From Noviherbaspirillum autotrophicum (GTDB taxonomy: Bacteria > Pseudomonadota > Gammaproteobacteria > Burkholderiales > Burkholderiaceae_D), in the NCBI RefSeq assembly GCF_000818395.1, contig NZ_JWJG01000028.1, positions 62,001 through 126,000 on the forward strand: a DNA stretch of 64,000 bases. The letters are read 5' to 3'. Position 1 is the stretch's first letter. Each line of letters begins with the position of its first letter. A program made the translations under genes and the position numbers. This document shows, piece by piece, positions 1 through 9,989 of this stretch. Under the pieces are notes generated by a model, which saw nothing but the letters and a program-made list of their open reading frames with translations, did no database searches and was not told the DNA's origin.

Positions 1-93
1 AGCATCCGCTTAGTCGGCGGCGACCATGAAGTGGACTGCAAGATGGATGCGGGCAATTTCATGCTCAAGGCGTGCTACCTGCGCAAGGCGTGA
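1..93 (+). CDS. C-terminal end of an unrecognised protein (partial)
   Basis: The first 30 codons are open in frame 1 and stop at TGA 91-93; the gene begins outside the window. The tail is hydrophilic and ends GNFMLKACYLRKA, with two cysteines. I do not recognise the family from this fragment. The next gene starts 37 bp downstream on the same strand. Confidence 0.55.
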   Translation, partial: SIRLVGGDHEVDCKMDAGNFMLKACYLRKA

Positions 94-130
94 GCCGCCT
101 CTTCACACCAACCTGTTCCAGCCTAAAAAA

Positions 131-481
131 ATGAAGATCGACGCTTTTCTCAAGAAACTCAACGATGTGCCCGAGTCAGTCACCTTCGACGACACCATGG
201 CCGTCATCGGCGACGCCTATGAATTCACGCCGGCCGCCTTTACCAATGGCGCGCTCAGGAACGAAGCCGGCCAGAATTCCGGCTCGTGCAAGCTGTTTGC
301 ATTCGCCAAACTGAATGCCTTGTCGGAGCAGCAGACGCTGGCCTGCTTCGGCGCGTACTACCGCGAAGACGTGCTGAAGAACCCGAACGGCAGCGACCAC
401 CAGAACATCCGCAATTTCATGAAAACCGGCTGGTCCGGCGTGCAGTTCGACAGCATGCCGCTGCAGCCCAAGGCGGCGTAA
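131..481 (+). CDS. HopJ-family protein
   Basis: A 116-residue protein beginning MKIDAFLKKLNDVPESVTFD, typical of the HopJ family. Members are small cytosolic proteins common in proteobacteria; the family was named after a Pseudomonas type III effector, but most members sit in genomes without an effector context and have no established function. Conserved-looking stretches are YEFTPAAFTNG, SCKLFAFAKLN and CFGAYYREDV, and the length matches the family. The reading frame extends upstream to 26, but that part overlaps the preceding gene, so ATG 131 is preferred. No type III secretion genes are nearby. Confidence 0.8.
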   Translation: MKIDAFLKKLNDVPESVTFDDTMAVIGDAYEFTPAAFTNGALRNEAGQNSGSCKLFAFAKLNALSEQQTLACFGAYYREDVLKNPNGSDHQNIRNFMKTGWSGVQFDSMPLQPKAA

Positions 482-781
482 CTCCTCCTCTTCGCAACGC
501 CCCAGGGCGCGCCACGCCTGCGCCCTGCCCGGCCCGCGCTCAAGCCGGCATCACGACGGCCTGCCTGCCATAGGCGACCACGTGGCCGCCGTTTTCCCGC
601 CGCCACATGCGGACGCCCCACCCGGTCCAATCCCTGCCTCGCAAAATGTTGCTTTATTGCAAAAATTGATTTTCCTCATGTTTTTCCTGAACATGCCGAG
701 ATATAGATAAAAATTGGCGCGGCAATTTCACGTCTTGGCGGCGACAACGCACTGACAAGGTGCAGAAGGAGCGGACAAAGC
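482..781. other. Intergenic region, no gene seen
   Basis: About 300 bases between the HopJ-family gene and a diguanylate cyclase. The first half is GC-rich and the second half (640-730) is AT-rich, as expected for the promoter of the downstream gene. An inverted repeat CATGTT/AACATG spans 677-695. The ribosome-binding site AGAAGGAG lies just before ATG 782. No RNA gene was recognised. Confidence 0.5.
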
Positions 782-3283
782 ATGAAAAGAATCTTGTCGA
801 TACAGTTCCTGGCGGCCGCGGTCCTTCTGTTGTCCGGCCTCGCGACCATGGCCGGCTGGCTCATGCGCGAAGCGGCACTGGTGCGGGTCACTCCCGAATT
901 CGTCGGCATGGTGTTCAGCACCGCCTTGGGCTTTACGGTCATCGGCGCCGCCTTGCTGCTGCCGCTGGCTGCGCAAAAGCCGGACCGGCCCCAGGCCGCG
1001 CTCGGATGGATTCTGGCCGGCCTTGCCTGCACGACGCTGGCCGAGTACCTCGCCGGCGTGCCCTCGCCGTTCAACCTGCCCTGGCTCCATGACTGGCTCG
1101 CCGACGGCAACCCGGTGCCGGGACGGATGGCGCCCAATACCGCCGTCGGCTTGCTGCTGGCAGGTTTCGCGCTGATAACGATGCACCGGGTGCAGTCGAA
1201 GCTGGCCGGCGGCGCAATCCAGGTCGCCACCTTCCTGCTGCTCGTGCTGGGATTCGTCGGCCTGGCCAGCCATTGGCTGCACCTCGATTTGCTGTATTCC
1301 TGGCTGCCCGCCAAGCGCGTGGCGGTCCAGTCCGCAGCCGGCATGATCGTGGCCGGCGTCGGGCTGTGGGACCAGTGGCGCCGCTGCGAATGGTACCGCT
1401 CGCAGCGATACTTCCGGGACGACGAAAAGACCGGCTATGTCGCAGCAACCATCCTGAGCGTGATTGCGCTAACGGCCGGCATCGTCGGCTTCGCGGTGCA
1501 GCAGGCAACGCTCGGCAAGACCCTGGGCGAGAACCTGCTGGCGCAGCTCGACAACCAGCGCACGCTCTTCCAGACCGTGCTGCTGGAGGCGGTAGCCGAC
1601 GCCGACAGTATCGCCGAGCGCTCGCATCTGGCGGAGCTGGCTCGCGCGCGCGCCACGCATCCGGACAATCCCGATGCGGTAGCCCGCCTGCGCGCCGCCG
1701 GCCAGGGCCTGCTCGCGACGCGCTACAGCGGCGTCGTCATCCACGACGCGCAAGGCCGGGAATTGCTGCGCGCAGGCCGCTTCGTGCAACAGCCCCAGAT
1801 CGAGGTCGCGCTCGGGCTGAGCCAGCCGTCGTCGCTGCTGTGGCAGGAAGGCGTGGTTTTCCATACGCGCCTTGCGCTGCGCGACGAGCGCGGGGTCGTC
1901 GGCACCGTCACGCTCGAACAGCCGCTTCCCTTGATTACCGGCCAGCTCGCACGCACGGAAGGTTTCGGCCAGACCGGAGAGCTGGGCGTGTGCGCGCGCC
2001 AGGCGCAGCTGCTGCGCTGCTTTCCGCAGCGCCGCAATCCGCAGGTGCACGTGATCCCGGAACGGAACGCTTCCCGCCAGCCGGGGCCGATGGCGCGCGC
2101 CGTGCAGGGCCGCACCGGCATCTTCACCGGGCGCGACTACCGGGGTCGCAACGTCATTGCCGCCCACGGGCCGCTGAGCATGACTGGGCTGGGCATGGTG
2201 ATCAAGCAGGACACCGAGGAGCTCTATCAGCCGATCCGCGGGCAGCTCCATCTGTTCCTGCCGCTGCTGCTGGTGCTAGTGGTGGGCGGCGCGGCGCTGC
2301 TGCGCTCACAGGTCAAGCCGCTGGTCGGCATGCTGCTGCAATCCGAGCGGGAGGCAAGCGCGCGCGAACTGCATATGCGCACCGTCGTCGACAACGTCGC
2401 GGAGGGCATTATCACGTTCGACGAAGATGGCGTGATCGCATCGTTCAACAGCGCCGCTGCACGCATCTTCGGCTATTCGCCAGCCGAAGCGGCCGGCATG
2501 CGCATTACCGCGCTGTTGGCGGCGGAACCGGGCGCCGGGGACGATGCCGGCGTGCAGCGCCGCCTGTGCGACGGGCTCGCTCACTGCGCCGGCGCATGCA
2601 CCCGCGAAGTGACGGCAGTGCGGCGCAACGGCGAGCGCTTCCCGCTCGAGCTGTCCATCAGCGCCATGTGCATCGACGAGCGCCGGCTGTTCGTCGGCAT
2701 CGCGCGCGACATATCGGAACGCAAGAAGGCGGCCGAGCAGGTGCAGCACCTGGCGCACTACGACTTGCTGACCGACCTGCCCAACCGCGCGCTGCTGGGC
2801 GACCGCTTGCGGCAGGCGATCGCCCAGGCCAGGCGCGACCAATGCCGGATGGCGCTGCTGTTCATCGATCTCGACAAGTTCAAGCCCGTCAACGACACCT
2901 TCGGCCACGAGGCAGGCGACCTGCTGCTCAAGCAAGTGGCGCGGCGGCTGCGCGATGGCTTGCGCGAGTCGGATACGGTGGCGCGCGTCGGCGGCGATGA
3001 ATTCATCGTCCTGCTGCCGCAGATCGAGTCGGCGCAGACCGCGGTGCGCGTGGCGGAAAAGCTGCTTGCCGCGCTCAACGTCCCATTCATCATCGCCGGC
3101 CACGAGATCGGCATTTCCGCCAGCATTGGCGTTGCCATCTACCCGGAAGACGGCAACGATCAGGAAGAACTGATGCGCGCCGGCGATCGCGCGATGTACC
3201 ACGCGAAAGAAAACGCGGGCGGTGCGGTCGCTTCCTTCAGCCAACTGCGCGCTGCGGCGTTGCCTGGAGCAATGGCCCAATGA
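782..3283 (+). CDS. Membrane-bound PAS-GGDEF diguanylate cyclase
   Basis: An 833-residue inner-membrane sensor enzyme predicted to make cyclic di-GMP from two GTP. The first 240 residues are strongly hydrophobic with several membrane segments. An extracytoplasmic region (about 245-490), another membrane helix (about 493-515), a PAS domain (about 530-655, ending in ARDISERKKA) and a GGDEF domain follow. The active-site motif GGDEF is intact at 737-741, and RESD five residues before it fits the RxxD inhibitory site for product feedback. No EAL domain is present, so it should only synthesise. ATG 782 has AGAAGGAG upstream. The sensed signal is unknown. Confidence 0.9.
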   Translation: MKRILSIQFLAAAVLLLSGLATMAGWLMREAALVRVTPEFVGMVFSTALGFTVIGAALLLPLAAQKPDRPQAALGWILAGLACTTLAEYLAGVPSPFNLPWLHDWLADGNPVPGRMAPNTAVGLLLAGFALITMHRVQSKLAGGAIQVATFLLLVLGFVGLASHWLHLDLLYSWLPAKRVAVQSAAGMIVAGVGLWDQWRRCEWYRSQRYFRDDEKTGYVAATILSVIALTAGIVGFAVQQATLGKTLGENLLAQLDNQRTLFQTVLLEAVADADSIAERSHLAELARARATHPDNPDAVARLRAAGQGLLATRYSGVVIHDAQGRELLRAGRFVQQPQIEVALGLSQPSSLLWQEGVVFHTRLALRDERGVVGTVTLEQPLPLITGQLARTEGFGQTGELGVCARQAQLLRCFPQRRNPQVHVIPERNASRQPGPMARAVQGRTGIFTGRDYRGRNVIAAHGPLSMTGLGMVIKQDTEELYQPIRGQLHLFLPLLLVLVVGGAALLRSQVKPLVGMLLQSEREASARELHMRTVVDNVAEGIITFDEDGVIASFNSAAARIFGYSPAEAAGMRITALLAAEPGAGDDAGVQRRLCDGLAHCAGACTREVTAVRRNGERFPLELSISAMCIDERRLFVGIARDISERKKAAEQVQHLAHYDLLTDLPNRALLGDRLRQAIAQARRDQCRMALLFIDLDKFKPVNDTFGHEAGDLLLKQVARRLRDGLRESDTVARVGGDEFIVLLPQIESAQTAVRVAEKLLAALNVPFIIAGHEIGISASIGVAIYPEDGNDQEELMRAGDRAMYHAKENAGGAVASFSQLRAAALPGAMAQ

Positions 3284-3502
3284 GCGCCATTTCATTTCCC
3301 GGTTGAACATCCGAAGCGCTGCGCAATGCGTCCTTTGATATCGCTCAAATAATCAAATCTTCACGCGCACGAACCGGAGAAACGGACTTCATAAGCGAGA
3401 GTCCGAATCCGTTTGTAGCTCGAACCAGAAGCGGATGGCGCGGCAGGCCCTCCTCTGGCTCGCCGCTGTCCCTTCTCCGGGCCTAGGCAAAGGAACGATG
3501 CA

Positions 3503-3976
3503 ATGAGCCTGACCCTCTCTTCCGCCGCATTCGCTCCCGGCGGCAGTATCCCGCCGGTACATACCTGCGACGGCAGCGATGCGTCGCCGCCCTTGTCCTG
3601 GTCCGGCATTCCGCCCGGTACCCGCAGCCTGGCGCTGGTGGTGGACGACCCCGACGCGCCTGACCCGGCGGCGCCGCAGCGCGTATGGGTGCACTGGGTG
3701 CTCTACAACATCCCGCCGGAGGCTGCCGGCCTGCCGCAGGGCGTGGGCAGCGACAATCTTCCGTCCGGCACGCGCGAGGGAAAAAACGACTGGAAGCGCA
3801 CCGGCTACGGCGGCCCCTGCCCGCCCATCGGCCGCCACCGGTATTTTCACAAGCTCTATGCGCTCGACATCGTCCTGCCCGACCTGAACCATCCGGCCAA
3901 GCGCGATCTCGAGCAAGCCATCGAAGGCCATGTGCTCGAACGCGCCGAACTGATCGGCTTGTACCGGCGGCCGTAA
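3503..3976 (+). CDS. YbhB/YbcL family PEBP-like protein
   Basis: A 157-residue phosphatidylethanolamine-binding-protein fold of the bacterial YbhB/YbcL (Raf kinase inhibitor-like) type. Signature segments are VVDDPDAPDP, VHWVLYNIP and GPCPPIGRHRYFHKLYALD, which form the anion-binding pocket in this family. Length is normal and no signal peptide is evident, so it is likely cytosolic. AAAGGAA precedes ATG 3503. The next gene starts 64 bp downstream on the same strand. The physiological role of this family in bacteria is poorly defined. Confidence 0.88.
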   Translation: MSLTLSSAAFAPGGSIPPVHTCDGSDASPPLSWSGIPPGTRSLALVVDDPDAPDPAAPQRVWVHWVLYNIPPEAAGLPQGVGSDNLPSGTREGKNDWKRTGYGGPCPPIGRHRYFHKLYALDIVLPDLNHPAKRDLEQAIEGHVLERAELIGLYRRP

Positions 3977-4040
3977 CCGATTGACGCGCCAGGCCGCAAC
4001 GCCCTGCGAGCCGGCACAACAGCACAAGAAGGAGACCGAC

Positions 4041-5228
4041 GTGAAAACCGAATCCGCATCGTCACCAAGATGGATCACCCTGCTGGGCGCCGCCGTGCTG
4101 GGTGCAGCCGGCATGTATTTTTCCGATCCGATGCGCGGCCGGCGTCGGCGCGCATTGCTGCAGGACCAGATGCGCCATCTGCGCGCGACGACAGCGCGCG
4201 GCGCGGATGTGACCGCGCGCGACTTGTCCAACCGGCTGACCGGCATGCAGGCGCGCTTGCGCAGCCTGCTGTCCCGGCGCAGCGCGATCGCCGACGACGA
4301 TCTCGTGGTGGCGCGCGTGCGCGCCAAACTGGGCCGGGTGGTGTCGCATCCGCACGCGATCGAAGTCGCTGCGCAGCAGGGACAGATCAGCCTGCGCGGG
4401 CCGGTCCTGGCACACGAAACGGACAACCTGCTACGAGCCGTGCGCGCCGTTCCCGGCGTGACCGGCATCGACGACCGGCTGCAGGCGTACAAGCGCCAGA
4501 GCGGCGTATCCAGCCTGCAGGGCGGCAACGCACGAGCGGCGATGCGCTCCGCATTCATGCAGGAAAACTGGACGCCGGCGCTGCGTGGCGCGGCCCTGGC
4601 CGGCAGCGGCGCCTTGGCCGTGCTCGGGCTGATGCGGCGGCGGCCGGCGGCCCTCGCCCTGGTCGCGGCTGGCGTCACGCTGGCCGCGCGCGCCCTCAGC
4701 AACCGCCCGGTGCGGCGCCTGACCGGGTATCACGCGGGGAATCGCGCGGTCGACCTGCAAAAAACCATCGACATCTCGGCATCGCCGCAGGAAGTGTGGG
4801 ACGCCTGGGCCAATTATGAAAACTTCCCTCGCTTCATGTCCCACGTGCTGGAAGTGCGCGACCTGGGCGACCTGCGGTCGCACTGGGTGGTCCGGGGGCC
4901 GATGGGCGCGCGCATCGAATGGAATGCTGGCCTGACCGAATGCAAGCGCCCTTCCGTCATCGCCTGGAAGAGCGAGCCCGGTGCGGTGGTGGAACATGGC
5001 GGCATCGTGCGCTTCGATCCGTCCGAAAGCGGCACGCGCGTCACCGTGCGGCTGTCCTACAATCCGCCGGCCGGCGCCCTCGGGCACGGCGTGGCCGTAC
5101 TGCTTGGCAGCGATCCCAAACGGGAAATGGACGACGACCTGATGCGCATGAAAAGCTTCATCGAGACCGGTATTCTGCCGCGCGACGCGGCGCAGCACGG
5201 CACCGTCGCCAGCCGCAGCCTGCACTGA
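4041..5228 (+). CDS. Membrane-anchored BON and SRPBCC domain protein
   Basis: A 395-residue protein from GTG 4041, which has a strong AGAAGGAGA ribosome-binding site; an upstream in-frame start at 3981 lacks one. An N-terminal hydrophobic helix (LLGAAVLGAAGMYF) is followed by a basic RRRR stretch and a BON-like domain (about 75-150, lipid-binding type seen in OsmY). A second hydrophobic stretch (about 175-220) precedes a C-terminal SRPBCC (START-like/polyketide cyclase) domain (about 235-375, with ISASPQEVWDAWANYENFPRF). It probably holds its ligand-binding domain at the inner membrane. Substrate unknown. Confidence 0.72.
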   Translation: MKTESASSPRWITLLGAAVLGAAGMYFSDPMRGRRRRALLQDQMRHLRATTARGADVTARDLSNRLTGMQARLRSLLSRRSAIADDDLVVARVRAKLGRVVSHPHAIEVAAQQGQISLRGPVLAHETDNLLRAVRAVPGVTGIDDRLQAYKRQSGVSSLQGGNARAAMRSAFMQENWTPALRGAALAGSGALAVLGLMRRRPAALALVAAGVTLAARALSNRPVRRLTGYHAGNRAVDLQKTIDISASPQEVWDAWANYENFPRFMSHVLEVRDLGDLRSHWVVRGPMGARIEWNAGLTECKRPSVIAWKSEPGAVVEHGGIVRFDPSESGTRVTVRLSYNPPAGALGHGVAVLLGSDPKREMDDDLMRMKSFIETGILPRDAAQHGTVASRSLH

Positions 5229-5417
5229 TCTTGCTGCCCCCGTTGCAACGGACCTGGCGCCAGCCGGGCCTATTGCCTTCGCCTGCAGCGGCTGCCCGCG
5301 CCGCTTCTTGCACGCCAGGAACTGGCTTGCGCAGGCGTATCGTGGCGGCCCCGGTGCTTTCAGGGCCAGTTGACATGGATCATTGAAATCGGCCGGCGCC
5401 CCGATTACGGTAGGTCG

Positions 5418-6182
5418 ATGTCAACCCGGACGACCATCATGCCCCTTCCCGCCGCGACCGCCACGCCTACCGATGAGCGTTGCGCCGTATTCCGGCTGCG
5501 CGGCGTTTCCAAGATTTATACGATGGGCGAAGTGCGCGTACCTGCGCTGATGGATGTCGATCTCGACTTGTACGACGGCGAGTTCGTGGTCCTGCTGGGC
5601 GCTTCCGGCAGCGGCAAGTCAACGCTGCTCAACATCCTGGGCGGGCTGGACACACCCAGCGCCGGCAGCGTGGCCTATCTGGACCACGACCTGAGCCACG
5701 CGGGCGACGCCGGCCTGACGCGCTTTCGGCGCGAGCATGTCGGGTTCGTGTTCCAGTTCTACAACCTGATTCCCAGCCTGACCGCCCTGGAAAACGTGCA
5801 GCTGGTCACCGAGATCAGCCCGTCGCCGATGGATGCGGCCGAGGCGTTGACGCTGGTGGGTCTGGGCGACCGCCTGCACCACTTCCCGGCGCAGCTGTCG
5901 GGCGGCGAGCAGCAGCGGGTAGCGATCGCGCGCGCCATCGCCAAGCGGCCCGACGTGCTGCTGTGCGACGAGCCGACCGGCGCGCTCGACTTCCGCACCG
6001 GCAAGCTGGTGTTGCAGGTGCTGGAGCGCATCAATCGCGAACTCGGCACCACCACCGTCATCATCACCCACAATGCCGCCATCGCCGGCATGGCGCACCG
6101 CGTGGTGTCGATCAGCAGCGGCCGGATCACCCGCATCGAGCAGAACGCGGCGCGCCTGTCGCCGGACGAGGTGACGTGGTGA
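5418..6182 (+). CDS. ABC transporter ATP-binding protein (MacB/LolD-like)
   Basis: A 254-residue ATPase. Walker A GASGSGKS is at 61-68, the Q-loop region is [17 protein letters not shown], the ABC signature [14 protein letters not shown] is complete and Walker B reads [12 protein letters not shown]. This subgroup drives extrusion or lipoprotein-type transport with FtsX-like permeases, and the next two genes supply such a permease and a periplasmic adaptor. Its TGA overlaps the GTG start of the permease (GTGA), implying translational coupling. ATG 5418 is chosen; an in-frame start at 5370 is possible but would add an atypical leader. Confidence 0.9.
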   Translation: MSTRTTIMPLPAATATPTDERCAVFRLRGVSKIYTMGEVRVPALMDVDLDLYDGEFVVLLGASGSGKSTLLNILGGLDTPSAGSVAYLDHDLSHAGDAGLTRFRREHVGFVFQFYNLIPSLTALENVQLVTEISPSPMDAAEALTLVGLGDRLHHFPAQLSGGEQQRVAIARAIAKRPDVLLCDEPTGALDFRTGKLVLQVLERINRELGTTTVIITHNAAIAGMAHRVVSISSGRITRIEQNAARLSPDEVTW

Positions 6183-8554
6183 GCGCATTGGCGATGTCCT
6201 CGCTCGACCTGAAGATGCTGCGCGACCTGTGGCGCATGCGCAGCCAGGCATTGGCCATCGCGCTGGTGGCGATGTGCGGCATCGCCACGTTCGTCACCAT
6301 GCGCGGCGGCTACGAAGCGCTGCTGGCGGCGCAATCCGCGTACTACGAGCATTACCGCTTTGCCGACGTGTTCGTCAACGTCAAGCGCGCCCCGCTCTCT
6401 CTGCTCGAACGGGTGCGCGCCATCCCCGGCATCAACGACGCCGACGGCCGGGTCGTGTTCGACGCCTCGCTCGACGTGCCCGGCCTGGACGAGCCGGCCA
6501 CCGGGCGCCTGGTGTCGCTGCCGCTGCAGCCGGGCACCGGCCTGAACCGCGTCCACCTGCGCGCCGGGCGCCTGCCGCAGGCCGAGGGCCGGCGCGAGGT
6601 GCTGGTCAGCGAAGCGTTCGCCCAGGCGAACAACCTGAAGCCGGGCGACAGTTTGGCGGCCATCATCAATGGCCGCAAGGAGCGGCTGCGCATGGTCGGC
6701 ATCGCGATTTCTCCTGAATATGTCGCCGAAATCAACGGCAACAGCTTCCCCGACAACCGGCGCTTTGGCGTGATGTGGATGGCGCGCGACGAGCTGGCCG
6801 CCGCGCTCGACATGCGCGACGCCTTCAACGACCTGTCGGTGACGCTGGCGCCGCACGCCAGCGAAAAGCAAGTCATCGAAAAGCTCGACGCGCTGCTGGG
6901 CACCTACGGTTCGCTCGGCGCGTACGGCCGGGAAGACCATGTGTCGCACCACTTCCTCGACAACGAGCTGGCATCGAACAAGGTCAGCTCGAGCATCATC
7001 CCGGCGATTTTCCTGGGCGTCGCCGCCTTCCTGATCCATAACGTGCTGCTGCGGATCACCGCGCTGCAGCGAGCGCAAATCGCCCTGCTCAAGAGCTTCG
7101 GCTACAGCGATGCGGCGGTCGGCATGCATTACCTCAAGTTTTCCCTGCTGACCGTGATGACTGGCGCGCTCGCCGGCATCGGCCTTGGCAGCTGGCTGGG
7201 CAACGGGCTGGCGGTGCTGTATGCGCGCTTCTACCATTTTCCGGAGCTGGAGCTGAAGCTGTCGGCCTTTTCCATGTTGGTCTCGCTGCTGGCGGCCGTG
7301 GCAGCGGCCTCGGTGGGCGCGGCATTCGCCGTCAGGCGCGTGCTGGCGCTGGCGCCGGCCGAAGCCATGCGTCCCGAGGCGCCCGCGCATTTCAAGCCCG
7401 GCCCGCTGGAACGCCTCGGCCTGCAACGCTTCATGCCGCTGTCGCTGCGCATGGTGCTGCGCAACCTGGAACGCAATCCGGCCAAGTCGCTGCTGTCCAT
7501 CCTCGGCCTGGCGCTGGCGATGTCGCTGCTGGTCAGCGGCCAGTACACCTTCGACGCGCTCAACGAAATCATCCGCCTGCAGTTCCGCACCGCCCAGCGC
7601 GACGATGTGACGGTGGCCTTCAACGAGCGACGCGACGTCTCGGTGGCGCACAATCTGGCATCGCTGCCGGGCGTGCTGCGGGTCGAGCCGTTCGACAGCG
7701 TGCTGGTCAGGATGCGATTCGGGCATCGCAGCAAGAAGACCATCGTCAACGGGCTGGCGCCGGGGCGCGAGTTGCGCATGGTGCTGGACGAACGCGAAAG
7801 GCCGGTCGAGCTTCCTCAGGAAGGCCTGGTGCTGACCAAGATGCTGGCGCAGATCCTGGACGCGCATACCGGCGACGTGCTGACGCTGGAACTGCTGCAG
7901 GGACAGCGCCAGACCGTGCGGGTGCGGGTGGCCAGCATCGTCGACGAGCCGATCGGCACCTTTTCCTACATGGATCGCGCCGCGCTGGCGCACCTGATTG
8001 CGGAACCGGACAGCGCCTCCGGCGCCTTCCTCGCGATCGATCCGCAACGCCAGGCCGAACTCTACCGCACGCTCAAGACCGTGCCCGCGATCCGCAGTGT
8101 GACCTTGCGCGAAGCGACGCTGCAAAGCTTCCTGTCGACCGTCGCGGAAAACATGAAGATCAACACCTTCGTGCTGGTGGCGTTCGCCTGCGTGATCGCA
8201 ATGGGCGTGGTTTACAACTCGGCACGCATCGCCTTGTCCGAGCACGCCATCGAGCTGGCCAGCCTGCGCATTCTCGGCTTTACCCGCGCCGAGGTCGGCC
8301 GCATGCTGCTGGGCGAACAAAGCCTGCTGACGCTGGCGGCGATCCCGCTCGGATGCGCGCTCGGCTACGGCCTGTCGGCCTGGCTGTCGGTGCTGCTGAG
8401 CCAGGAATTGTTCCGCATTCCGCTGGTCGTCAGCAGCCGCACCTTCCTGATCTCGATCGCCGTGGTGCTGGCATCGGCCACCCTCTCCGGGTTGCTGGTG
8501 TGGCGCAAGGTCAAGAAACTCGATTTGATTGAAGTCCTCAAGACACGTGAATAA
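6179..8554 (+). CDS. FtsX-like ABC transporter permease
   Basis: A 791-residue inner-membrane permease. A first membrane helix ([18 protein letters not shown]) is followed by a large periplasmic domain, a first FtsX helix block (about 270-400), a second periplasmic domain and a final FtsX block (about 660-780), so it is a duplicated two-module permease. The GTG start at 6179 overlaps the stop of the ATPase gene and has GAGGTGA before it; ATG 6194 is the alternative. The HlyD-type adaptor begins 3 bp after its stop. The trio resembles MacAB or DevBCA export pumps. No outer-membrane factor is adjacent. Substrate unknown. Confidence 0.88.
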   Translation: MSALAMSSLDLKMLRDLWRMRSQALAIALVAMCGIATFVTMRGGYEALLAAQSAYYEHYRFADVFVNVKRAPLSLLERVRAIPGINDADGRVVFDASLDVPGLDEPATGRLVSLPLQPGTGLNRVHLRAGRLPQAEGRREVLVSEAFAQANNLKPGDSLAAIINGRKERLRMVGIAISPEYVAEINGNSFPDNRRFGVMWMARDELAAALDMRDAFNDLSVTLAPHASEKQVIEKLDALLGTYGSLGAYGREDHVSHHFLDNELASNKVSSSIIPAIFLGVAAFLIHNVLLRITALQRAQIALLKSFGYSDAAVGMHYLKFSLLTVMTGALAGIGLGSWLGNGLAVLYARFYHFPELELKLSAFSMLVSLLAAVAAASVGAAFAVRRVLALAPAEAMRPEAPAHFKPGPLERLGLQRFMPLSLRMVLRNLERNPAKSLLSILGLALAMSLLVSGQYTFDALNEIIRLQFRTAQRDDVTVAFNERRDVSVAHNLASLPGVLRVEPFDSVLVRMRFGHRSKKTIVNGLAPGRELRMVLDERERPVELPQEGLVLTKMLAQILDAHTGDVLTLELLQGQRQTVRVRVASIVDEPIGTFSYMDRAALAHLIAEPDSASGAFLAIDPQRQAELYRTLKTVPAIRSVTLREATLQSFLSTVAENMKINTFVLVAFACVIAMGVVYNSARIALSEHAIELASLRILGFTRAEVGRMLLGEQSLLTLAAIPLGCALGYGLSAWLSVLLSQELFRIPLVVSSRTFLISIAVVLASATLSGLLVWRKVKKLDLIEVLKTRE

Positions 8555-8557
8555 ACC

Positions 8558-9793
8558 ATGGATTCCCGCATAGAAGCCGCTGCCGTTCAAACCACCGAGC
8601 ACCGCTCACGCCGCGTTCGCACCTGGCTGGGCGCGCTCGCCGCGGCGGCGCTGCTGTTCGCCTTGCTCTGGATGCTGTTTGCGCCGGACCCGATCCGGGT
8701 GGAACTGGCCACCGTCACGCAGGGGCCGATGCAAGTGACCGTCGACAACCAGGGCCAGGTGCGCGCGCACGACAAGTACGTGGTGGCCGCGCCGGTGGCC
8801 GCCGGACTGTTGCGGGTGGAGCTGCACGACGGCGACCCGGTGCAGCGCGGACAGCTCGTTGCCACGCTCGATCCCCTGCCGATGGATGCCCGCCAGCGGC
8901 AGGAAGCGGTGGCACGGCTGGATGCGGCGCGTGCGCTGTCGCGCGAAGCCGCGCTGCGCGTGCAGCGCGCCGACACCGACCTGCAGCTTGCAGTCAACGA
9001 GCGCGCCCGCGTGGAGCGCCTGGTCGCAGACCGGTTCGTGTCGCCGCAGGCGCTCGACAAGGCGGTCAGCGCGGAAAGCGCGGCACGCGCCGAGCGGGCC
9101 GCCGCGAAATCGCGCGAACAGGCGGCGCAGGCCGACGTCCGAGCGGCCGACGCGGCGTTGCTTTCCGCTGACAGCAGCGGCGAAGACCGCACGCTGGCAC
9201 TCTCTTCCCCGGTCGGCGGCTACGTGCTCAAGGTGCATGAAAAAAGCGCGCGCACGGTCGCCGCCGGCACGCCGCTGGTCACGATCGGCGACCCGGCCCG
9301 ATATGAAATCGTGGTCGACGTGCTGTCCACCGATGCCGTCAAGGTCAAGCCCGGCAATACGATGCTGCTGGAAGGCTGGGGCGGCGGCAAGACCCTGCGC
9401 GCCAGGGTGCGCCTGGTCGAGCCGGTGGCGTTCACCAAGGTTTCGGCGCTGGGCGTGGAGGAACAGCGCGTCAACGTCATCGCCGACCCGGTCGACGAAC
9501 TGGGGCCGCTGGGTGACGGCTACCGGATCGAGGCGCGCATCGTGATCTGGTCGGATGACAAGGCCGTCAAGGTCGCGGGTAGCAGCCTGTTTCGCGTTGA
9601 CGGCGCCTGGCATGTATTCGTAGCCGACGGCAATCACGCACGCGAGCGCGAAGTGCAGGTCGGACAGCGCAACCAGGATGAAGCACAGATCCTATCCGGA
9701 CTGAAACCCGGCATGACCGTGGTGCGGTATCCGAACAACCAGCTGGCAGACGGCGCGCGCATCGCGGCAGCCAATGGCGAAGGCAAGCGGTAG
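8558..9793 (+). CDS. HlyD/MacA-type periplasmic adaptor
   Basis: A 411-residue membrane fusion protein expected to connect the upstream ABC permease to an outer-membrane channel. It has a short cytoplasmic N terminus, one membrane anchor (about 25-45, WLGALAAAALLFALLWMLF), a first biotinyl-lipoyl half (VAAPVAAGLLRVELHDGDPV), an Ala/Arg/Glu-rich helical hairpin (about 105-205), a second lipoyl half (LSSPVGGYVLKVHEKSARTV) and beta-barrel domains. ATPase, permease and adaptor are effectively contiguous from 5418 to 9793, so they are one operon. Confidence 0.88.
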   Translation: MDSRIEAAAVQTTEHRSRRVRTWLGALAAAALLFALLWMLFAPDPIRVELATVTQGPMQVTVDNQGQVRAHDKYVVAAPVAAGLLRVELHDGDPVQRGQLVATLDPLPMDARQRQEAVARLDAARALSREAALRVQRADTDLQLAVNERARVERLVADRFVSPQALDKAVSAESAARAERAAAKSREQAAQADVRAADAALLSADSSGEDRTLALSSPVGGYVLKVHEKSARTVAAGTPLVTIGDPARYEIVVDVLSTDAVKVKPGNTMLLEGWGGGKTLRARVRLVEPVAFTKVSALGVEEQRVNVIADPVDELGPLGDGYRIEARIVIWSDDKAVKVAGSSLFRVDGAWHVFVADGNHAREREVQVGQRNQDEAQILSGLKPGMTVVRYPNNQLADGARIAAANGEGKR

Positions 9794-9889
9794 ACGAAAA
9801 AAGAAGCGGGCTGCCTCTTCGCCGGAGCTAATCTACAAGTTTCGGCTTCCCCTATTTTCCCGACCCGCCCAGGGCGCGGCACGCCACTT

Positions 9890-9908
9890 TATTGTAGAGT
9901 AGACAATA
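9890..9908. repeat. Short inverted repeat upstream of the cassette gene
   Basis: TATTGT and ACATAA-type arms: TATTGT at 9890-9895 is the exact reverse complement of ACAATA at 9903-9908, with seven bases between. It lies in the 207-bp gap after the ABC adaptor gene and about 80 bp before the cassette boundary. It could be an operator or chance; there is no divergent regulator next to it. Confidence 0.35.
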
Positions 9909-9989
9909 TGCTTTTTCACTGGGCACTGCGTGAAAGGCAGTAGCGACTGTCCGCCTTTTTCGATTTTTTATCTGCCCGCATAAATCAAG

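Noticed and set aside
131-481. Type III secretion effector
   Set aside because: The HopJ name is historical; no secretion genes or host-directed features are nearby.
1273-3000. Plus-strand overlapping frame of 575 codons inside the first cyclase gene
   Set aside because: Arg/Ala-rich composition without domains; the other frame encodes PAS and GGDEF motifs.
5759-8602. Minus-strand open frame of 947 codons across the ABC transporter genes
   Set aside because: It is rich in Gln, Arg and His and lacks any domain; it is the usual open antisense frame of GC-rich genes, opposite clear ATPase and permease sequences.
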